NCBI RefSeq assembly: GCF_040640155.1
Contig: NZ_JBFABE010000026.1
Coordinates: 1 to 64,000, forward strand
Origin: Streptosporangium sp040640155
GTDB taxonomy: Bacteria; Actinomycetota; Actinomycetes; Streptosporangiales; Streptosporangiaceae
Direction: 5' to 3'
Length of the DNA stretch: 64,000 bases
The notes under the pieces are model-generated. The model was not told the origin of the DNA. It did not search any database and saw only the letters and a program-made list of their open reading frames with translations. A program made the position numbers and the translations under genes. The first letter of the stretch is position 1. Each line of letters opens with the position of its first letter. Of the stretch, positions 59,422 through 64,000 are shown piece by piece.

Positions 59422-61803
59422 TCATGTGATCCGATGTCCCTCAAGTCGAGCGAGGGCGGCGGGAAGCGGGCCGTCGTGCACGACGCCAAGGCGCCGGGTG
59501 GCGCGGGTCAGCGCCACGTAAAGATCGCTGGCCCCGCGTGGCGACTCCTCCAGGATGAGCTCCGGTTCGACCACGATGACCGCGTCGAACTCCAGCCCCT
59601 TGGCCTCGGTGGCGGTCAGCACCGCCGCCTGCGCGTCCAGGGTGGCGGCCCCGGGCCCGGCGGCCGCGCCCTCGACCGAGGCCAGGACGACCTCGCCGAG
59701 CTCGGCGGCCCGCGACTCGGGGACGATCACGACGAGCCGCCCTCCCTCGACGATCTCGTTCTTGACCAGGTCGCCGAGCCGGGCCGTCGGGGAGGCGGCC
59801 CAGGGGTGCGTCCCGGTCTCCCTGACCGAGGTCGGGGCGGTCAGGTCCGGGCCGACCAGGGTGAGCACGTCGGCGGCCACGGCCATCAGCTCGGAGGGGG
59901 TGCGGTAGTTGACGGTGAGGGTCTCCTCGCGCCAGCGACCGGCCACGTACGGGTCCAGGACGGCTCCCCAGGAGCGCGCCCCGGCCGACGCCCCGGTCTG
60001 GGCCAGGTCGCCGACGATCGTCATCGACCGGGTCGGGCAGCGCCGCATGAGCATCCGCCAGTCCATCGCGGACAGCTCCTGCGCCTCGTCCACGATGACG
60101 TGGCCGAAGGCCCAGGTGCGGTCGGCCGCGGCACGCTCGGCCGTGGTCAGGAAGACGTCGTCGCCGAGGTGGCGGGAGGCGAACCGCTCGGCGTCCATGA
60201 TGTCGGACAGCCCGGTCATCTCCAGCACCTCCTTGGCGTAGGCGAGCTGGTGCTGCCGCTCGTCGAGCGCGGCGGCGCGCTGGGCGGCCTGCTCCTCCTC
60301 GGCCATCCAGGCACCGGCCCGCAGCACCGCCGGGTCGATGTCGCCGAGCAGCTCGGCCGCCTCGTCCAGCAGCGGCACGTCGGACTCGGCCCACCAGTTC
60401 TCCCCCTGGCGGGGCGGTTCGCGCAGCAGCAGCTCCCGTTCGGCCCGGTCGAAGTCGGCGGCGGCGTACTCCAGGCGCTCGCGGGAGGTGAACAGGCCGA
60501 TCAGCAACTGCTGCGGGGTGGCGTAGGGCCACAGGCGGTTCAGCGCGGCCTTGACGGGCCGCTCGGTGCGCAGCTCCTCGCGGATGTCGGCCAGCTCGTC
60601 GTCGTCGATCATGCCCTTGCCGAGCTGCCGGGCCGCCTGGCGGGCGAGCGCGTTGAGCAGGTGGCGGACGAAGACCGAGCGGGCCTCGTTGTGCGGCCTC
60701 TTGGAGCGGGACGCCCGGTTGCGGGCCGCCTCCAGGACGCTGCCCTCCAGCCGGAGCGTGTAGCGGTCCAGCTTGATCTCCACCGGCTTGCGCGGCACCC
60801 GCTGGCGCTCGCGCACGGCCCGCGCGACGACCTGGGCCATCCGGATGTCGCCCTTGAGCGCGGCGGTCTCGGGACGCTCCCTGCGGCCGGGGACGACGCC
60901 CGGGTACAGCTCGGAGACGGTCGACAGCAGCACGTCGGTCTCGCCCAGGGAGGGCAGCACCTGCTCGATGTAGCGCAGGAAGGTCAGGTTGGGCCCGAGG
61001 ATGAGCACGCCCCTGCGGGCCAGCTTCTCGCGGTGGGTGTAGAGCAGGTAGGCGGCCCGGTGCAGCGCGACCACGGTCTTGCCGGTGCCGGGGCCGCCCT
61101 GCACGACCAGCACGCCGCTCAGGTCGGAGCGGATGATGCGGTCCTGCTCGGACTGGATGGTGGCCACGATGTCGCGCATCCGGCCGGTGCGCCGGGCGGC
61201 CAGCGACGCCAGCAGCGCGGCCTCGCCGTTGAGGGTGGCCGCGGCCTCGTCGGTGAGGGCGTCGATGTCCAGCAGGTCGTCGTCGATCCCGATCACCGTG
61301 CGCCCCCTGGTCTGCAGGTGACGGCGGCGGGTGACGCCCATCGAGGCGGCGGGGGTGGCGCCGTAGAAGGGCTGCGCCACCGGGGCCCGCCAGTCGATCA
61401 GCAGGCGGCGCTGGTCGTCGTCGGCCAGGCCGATCCGGCCGATGTAGAGGGAGGTGGCGTCGGCGTTGTCGAGTCTGCCGAAGCACAGGCCGTTCTCGAC
61501 CGCCCACAGGCGGCCCAGGCGTTCGGCGTACATCCCGGCGAAACTGTCGCGCTCGGAGCGGTTCTGGTGGGTGCCGCCGCTGCCGCCCTGCGCCAGGACG
61601 CCGTCCAGCTGCCGCTGGGTGCGCTCGCGCAGCAGGTCGAGCCGCCGGTAGAGCCCGGAAACGTATTCCTGCTCCCTGGCCAGCTCGATTTGACGGGTTG
61701 CCGTCGCTCCGTTATCGTTGCTAGTAATGGGACACTCCGGGCCATTCTGCTGGTTGTTATGACAAACAACTACCCTAGCAGGTCCGTCGAGAAGTTTACC
61801 CAC
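59422..61803 (-). CDS. HelD-like UvrD/Rep-family helicase
   Basis: A ~793-residue SF1 ATPase like actinobacterial HelD. QIELAREQEYVSGLYRRLDL at the N-terminus matches HelD's RNA-polymerase-reaching arm. Walker A is VVQGGPGTGKTVVALHRAAY; later motifs include VIVDEAQELSAMDWRML, VNYRTPSELM, EAKGLEFDAVIVVEPELIL and VALTRATRRLGVVHDG. HelD releases stalled RNA polymerase and contributes to rifampicin tolerance in relatives. GTG 61803 is the only clear start, but a dyad at 61753-61770 lies within it, so the true start may be further in. Confidence 0.9.
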   Translation of the reverse strand: MGKLLDGPARVVVCHNNQQNGPECPITSNDNGATATRQIELAREQEYVSGLYRRLDLLRERTQRQLDGVLAQGGSGGTHQNRSERDSFAGMYAERLGRLWAVENGLCFGRLDNADATSLYIGRIGLADDDQRRLLIDWRAPVAQPFYGATPAASMGVTRRRHLQTRGRTVIGIDDDLLDIDALTDEAAATLNGEAALLASLAARRTGRMRDIVATIQSEQDRIIRSDLSGVLVVQGGPGTGKTVVALHRAAYLLYTHREKLARRGVLILGPNLTFLRYIEQVLPSLGETDVLLSTVSELYPGVVPGRRERPETAALKGDIRMAQVVARAVRERQRVPRKPVEIKLDRYTLRLEGSVLEAARNRASRSKRPHNEARSVFVRHLLNALARQAARQLGKGMIDDDELADIREELRTERPVKAALNRLWPYATPQQLLIGLFTSRERLEYAAADFDRAERELLLREPPRQGENWWAESDVPLLDEAAELLGDIDPAVLRAGAWMAEEEQAAQRAAALDERQHQLAYAKEVLEMTGLSDIMDAERFASRHLGDDVFLTTAERAAADRTWAFGHVIVDEAQELSAMDWRMLMRRCPTRSMTIVGDLAQTGASAGARSWGAVLDPYVAGRWREETLTVNYRTPSELMAVAADVLTLVGPDLTAPTSVRETGTHPWAASPTARLGDLVKNEIVEGGRLVVIVPESRAAELGEVVLASVEGAAAGPGAATLDAQAAVLTATEAKGLEFDAVIVVEPELILEESPRGASDLYVALTRATRRLGVVHDGPLPAALARLEGHRIT
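61753..61770. promoter_or_regulatory. 18-bp dyad near the HelD start
   Basis: GTTGTT (61753-61758) and AACAAC (61765-61770) flank ATGACA. It overlaps the predicted N-terminus, suggesting a promoter/operator and a downstream true start. Confidence 0.45.
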
Positions 61804-62128
61804 CCCTCCGCCGTCACAGCTTGATTGCGGCGCCGCCCTCCCGCTTGACGGGGATCCGCGAGGCTCCTTACATTCACTCCAAGTTAGGAAAGTTTCCTAA
61901 CTCTGACGCGCCCGCGGACGGCCCGGCGATCGACGGACGACCACGACCGCCGCACGGCCCGGCGATCGACGGACGGCCGTGCGGACGACGGCCGGACCGA
62001 CCGGACCGACCGGACCGGGCCGGGCCGGCCGGGCCGACTGAACCGGCTGGACCGGCTGGACCGGCTGGACCGGTCGGACCGGTCGGCGGGCACCGGACGC
62101 GTCGCGGCCACCGGAACGCGGAGGACCA
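61804..62128. other. Intergenic leader of ROK gene, repeat-rich
   Basis: After the ROK-type palindrome, the leader contains a 22-bp direct repeat (61918-61939 and 61954-61975, 36-bp period, containing GGCGATCGACGG) and then GACCGGCTG/GACCGGACC nonamer repeats (~61990-62090). No gene is seen. Confidence 0.7.
61882..61902. promoter_or_regulatory. Perfect 21-bp palindrome, ROK-type operator
   Basis: AGTTAGGAAA and its exact complement flank a central G. It lies 79 bp from the HelD start and 227 bp upstream of the ROK gene. GTTAGGAAA-type palindromes are, to my recollection, typical of actinobacterial ROK sugar repressors. Confidence 0.7.
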
Positions 62129-63424
62129 GTGAACCTGCCGACGCCCGGCACCCCCAGCCTGCTGCGCGCCATCAACGACCGGGCCGCCCTGCAGGCGCTG
62201 CTGGAACGCGGCCCGCTGACCCGTCCGGAGATCGGCGCCCTCACCGGCCTGTCCAAGCCCACCGCCTCCCAGCTCCTGATCCGCCTGCAGGGGGCCGGTC
62301 TGGTCGTGCTCGACGGCATCCGCGAGGGACTGCCGGGCCGTACCGCCGAGGTCTACCGGCTCAACCCCGACGCGGCCCACGTCGCCGCGCTGGACGTCAA
62401 GCGGGCGGGCATCGACGTGAGGATCGCCGACATCACCGGCGCCGTCGTCGGCGAGCACCACCTGCCCACCCCCGGCCGCGGGGGCGGCGACGCCGTCGAG
62501 CGCGTCCGCGCCGCGCTGGAGGGCGCGGGCGCCGCCACGACGGACCGGACGGCGACAGCCGTGGCGGCGACGACGACCGCACCGGCGGGAGCGGCGAGGG
62601 CGGGAGCGGGGGCGGGGACGGCGGCGGGGGCGGTCGCGATCAGGCGCGCGGTCATCGGCGTGGAGGGGGCGATCGACCCCGGCACCGGCAGGCTGGCCTA
62701 CGCCACCAGCAAGGACATGCCCGGCTGGCAGATCCCCGACCTGGTCCGCACGCTGAGCGACGGCCTCGGCATGCCCGTCGCCGTCGAGAACAACGTCAAC
62801 CTCGTCGCCCAGGCCGAGCAGGCGCACGGCGCGGGCCGGGGCCACCGGGACTTCGTGCTGCTCTGGGCCGACGAGGGCCTCGGCTCGGCCCTGGTGCTCG
62901 ACGGCCGGCTGCACCGGGGCGCCACCGGCGGCGCCGGCGAGGTGGGCTACATGCCCACCCCCGGCGCGCCGACCGCCAGGGAGACCGGCCGCTACGCCAA
63001 CCACGGCTACCAGGCCCTCACCGGCGGCCCCGCCGTCCTGAAGATCCTCAGGTCGTACGGGGTGCGCGGAGGCGACCCGGCGCAGGCCGTGCTGAACGCC
63101 GTGCGGGCGTCCGCGGGCGGACGCGGCGCCCGCTCCGACGACGCGCGCGCCGGACTGCGCGACATCGCCTCCCGGCTGGCCCTGGGGCTGGCGGCGATCA
63201 CCTCCGTCGTCGACCCCGAGGTCATCGTGCTGACCGGCGGGACCCTGCTGGCCGGCGGCGAGACCCTGCGCGAGCTCGTCGAGCACGAACTGCACGCCCT
63301 GACCATTCCCCGGCCGCCCCTGCTGCTCTCGACCGTGGAGGGCAACCCCGTCCTCGCCGGCGCCCTCGACCTCGCCCTGGCGGGCGCCCGCGAGGAGGTC
63401 TTCGGCTCCACCCTCCCGCCCTGA
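62129..63424 (+). CDS. ROK-family transcriptional repressor
   Basis: A 431-residue protein. The N-terminal winged helix (LLERGPLTRPEIGALTGLSK, SQLLIRLQGAGLV) is followed by a ROK domain. The kinase catalytic motif ENDAN is ENNVN here, and the zinc-site cysteines (CxCGxxGC) are absent (GEVGYMPTPGAPTARETG), so this is a sugar-responsive repressor, not a kinase. An Ala/Thr/Gly-rich insertion (~134-170) lies early in the ROK domain. GTG 62129 follows GGAGGA. It may control the GH4 gene downstream. Confidence 0.9.
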   Translation: MNLPTPGTPSLLRAINDRAALQALLERGPLTRPEIGALTGLSKPTASQLLIRLQGAGLVVLDGIREGLPGRTAEVYRLNPDAAHVAALDVKRAGIDVRIADITGAVVGEHHLPTPGRGGGDAVERVRAALEGAGAATTDRTATAVAATTTAPAGAARAGAGAGTAAGAVAIRRAVIGVEGAIDPGTGRLAYATSKDMPGWQIPDLVRTLSDGLGMPVAVENNVNLVAQAEQAHGAGRGHRDFVLLWADEGLGSALVLDGRLHRGATGGAGEVGYMPTPGAPTARETGRYANHGYQALTGGPAVLKILRSYGVRGGDPAQAVLNAVRASAGGRGARSDDARAGLRDIASRLALGLAAITSVVDPEVIVLTGGTLLAGGETLRELVEHELHALTIPRPPLLLSTVEGNPVLAGALDLALAGAREEVFGSTLPP

Positions 63425-63689
63425 CCCCGCGGCCCCCTCCTCCCCGGGCCGGGGCGGCGGGTCCGTCCCGGCGCCTGTGCCGCCGGGACGACGACCACGG
63501 CCCGCCCCGTCCCCCTGCCGACGAGGCCGATCGGACGCCCCCCTCGGGCCGGCGTCCCCCGGCACCGCACGACGTGCGGTGGAGCCTCGCCATGGCGGCG
63601 ATCCCGCCCGTCATGGCCCCGGTTGACCGTCGTGTTCCTCCTCGCCCCGGAGGGTCTCCCCCGGGGCGTCACGCTTAAGGAGTAAAAGG

Positions 63690-64000
63690 GTGAAACTCGC
63701 CGTTGTCGGGGGCGGCTCGACGTACACGCCGGAGCTGATCGACGGGTTCGCACGGCTGCGCGACGAGCTGCCGCTGACCGAGATCGCGCTGGTCGATCCG
63801 GACGTCCGCCGGCTGGACCTCGTGGCCGGGATGGCCCGCAGGATGCTGGCGCGGGCCGGGCATCCGGCCCCGGTCGTCGCGACCACCTCGGTCGAGGAGG
63901 GCGTCGCCGGTGCCGGGGCCGTCCTGCTGCAGCTTCGCGTCGGCGGCCAGGCCGCGCGCGACGTGGACGAGACGCTGCCGCTGGAGTGCGGCTGCGTCGG
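63690..64000 (+). CDS. 6-phospho-beta-glucosidase-type GH4 glycosidase, partial
   Basis: The first 103 codons are present, cut by the window end. The NAD-binding VKLAVVGGGSTYTPELIDGF, ALVDPDVRRLDLVAGMARRM and LLQLRVGGQAARDVDETLPL motifs are diagnostic of GH4 6-phospho-alpha/beta-glucosidases that use NAD+ and a divalent metal. GTG 63690 follows AAGGAG. It lies downstream of the ROK repressor on the same strand, implying sugar-induced catabolism. Confidence 0.9.
   Translation, partial: MKLAVVGGGSTYTPELIDGFARLRDELPLTEIALVDPDVRRLDLVAGMARRMLARAGHPAPVVATTSVEEGVAGAGAVLLQLRVGGQAARDVDETLPLECGCV

Noticed and set aside
59416..61824. 802-codon open frame on the plus strand
   Set aside because: Shadow of the HelD gene on the other strand; composition and lack of motifs show no coding function.
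61918..62090. Repeats considered as a CRISPR array
   Set aside because: Units are short, adjacent and GC-rich without unique spacers; no cas gene is present.

Overview
The window is chromosomal DNA from a very GC-rich actinomycete. The best guess is the Streptosporangiaceae or a close relative. This rests on GTG/TTG starts, GTGA and ATGA stop/start overlaps, a WhiB regulator, RbpA with a sigma-R-type promoter, an HelD-like helicase, DUF3152, DUF5302, SpoIIE phosphatases and a streptogrisin-type protease. No rRNA, tRNA, CRISPR array, complete insertion sequence or prophage was seen. The first 53 bases are a pure G run, probably an assembly artefact; the right edge cuts a gene.

Layout. 0-3 kb: ohrR/ohr divergent pair, DUF2203, and a serine hydrolase divergent from a MarR regulator across a 28-bp dyad. 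3.2-5.5 kb: P450, TetR regulator and ferredoxin, joined by 4-nt overlaps. 5.6-12.5 kb: leftward genes for an amidohydrolase, an MBL hydrolase, a SpoIIE-type phosphatase, an SDR, an F420-type oxidoreductase and a dicarboxylate symporter. 13-14.7 kb: a STAS protein, an orphan OhrR-like regulator and several very small proteins. 14.9-17.5 kb: adenosine deaminase-like protein, MazF-like protein, KptA and a PPOX-fold remnant. 17.6-24.7 kb: a large LuxR/AAA regulator, a secreted polyester hydrolase of the cutinase/PET-hydrolase family, DUF3152, an epimerase and a TPR-like protein.

24.7-32 kb looks most accessory. A lipoprotein and an I36-type inhibitor gene are followed by about 1.3 kb of lower-GC DNA with no convincing gene, then a 1337-residue secreted protein joining a transglycosylase-like domain to a C-terminal SGNH/GDSL esterase. 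32-38.4 kb: DUF72, WhiB, catalase, ChaB/Rho-N protein, topoisomerase IB, DUF4865 and TetR. 38.4-42.3 kb: a pseudokinase-like membrane protein divergent from a MoxR-DUF58-VWA operon. 42.3-49.4 kb: two methyltransferases, an orphan QcrB, GDPD, an MFS transporter, RbpA and a PEP-mutase family protein. 49.4-54.8 kb: a second SpoIIE phosphatase, an MHYT sensor, a secreted serine protease with a snapalysin, and a GNAT. 54.9-64 kb: SRPBCC, FxsA, Lnt-Ppm, HelD, a ROK regulator and the start of a GH4 glycosidase.

Themes. Redox and transcription-stress functions recur: Ohr, catalase, WhiB, RbpA, HelD. So do partner-switching parts (two SpoIIE phosphatases and a STAS protein) and secreted hydrolases. 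Many genes carry in-frame low-complexity tracts encoded by short tandem repeats, and the same kind of repeat fills several intergenic leaders.
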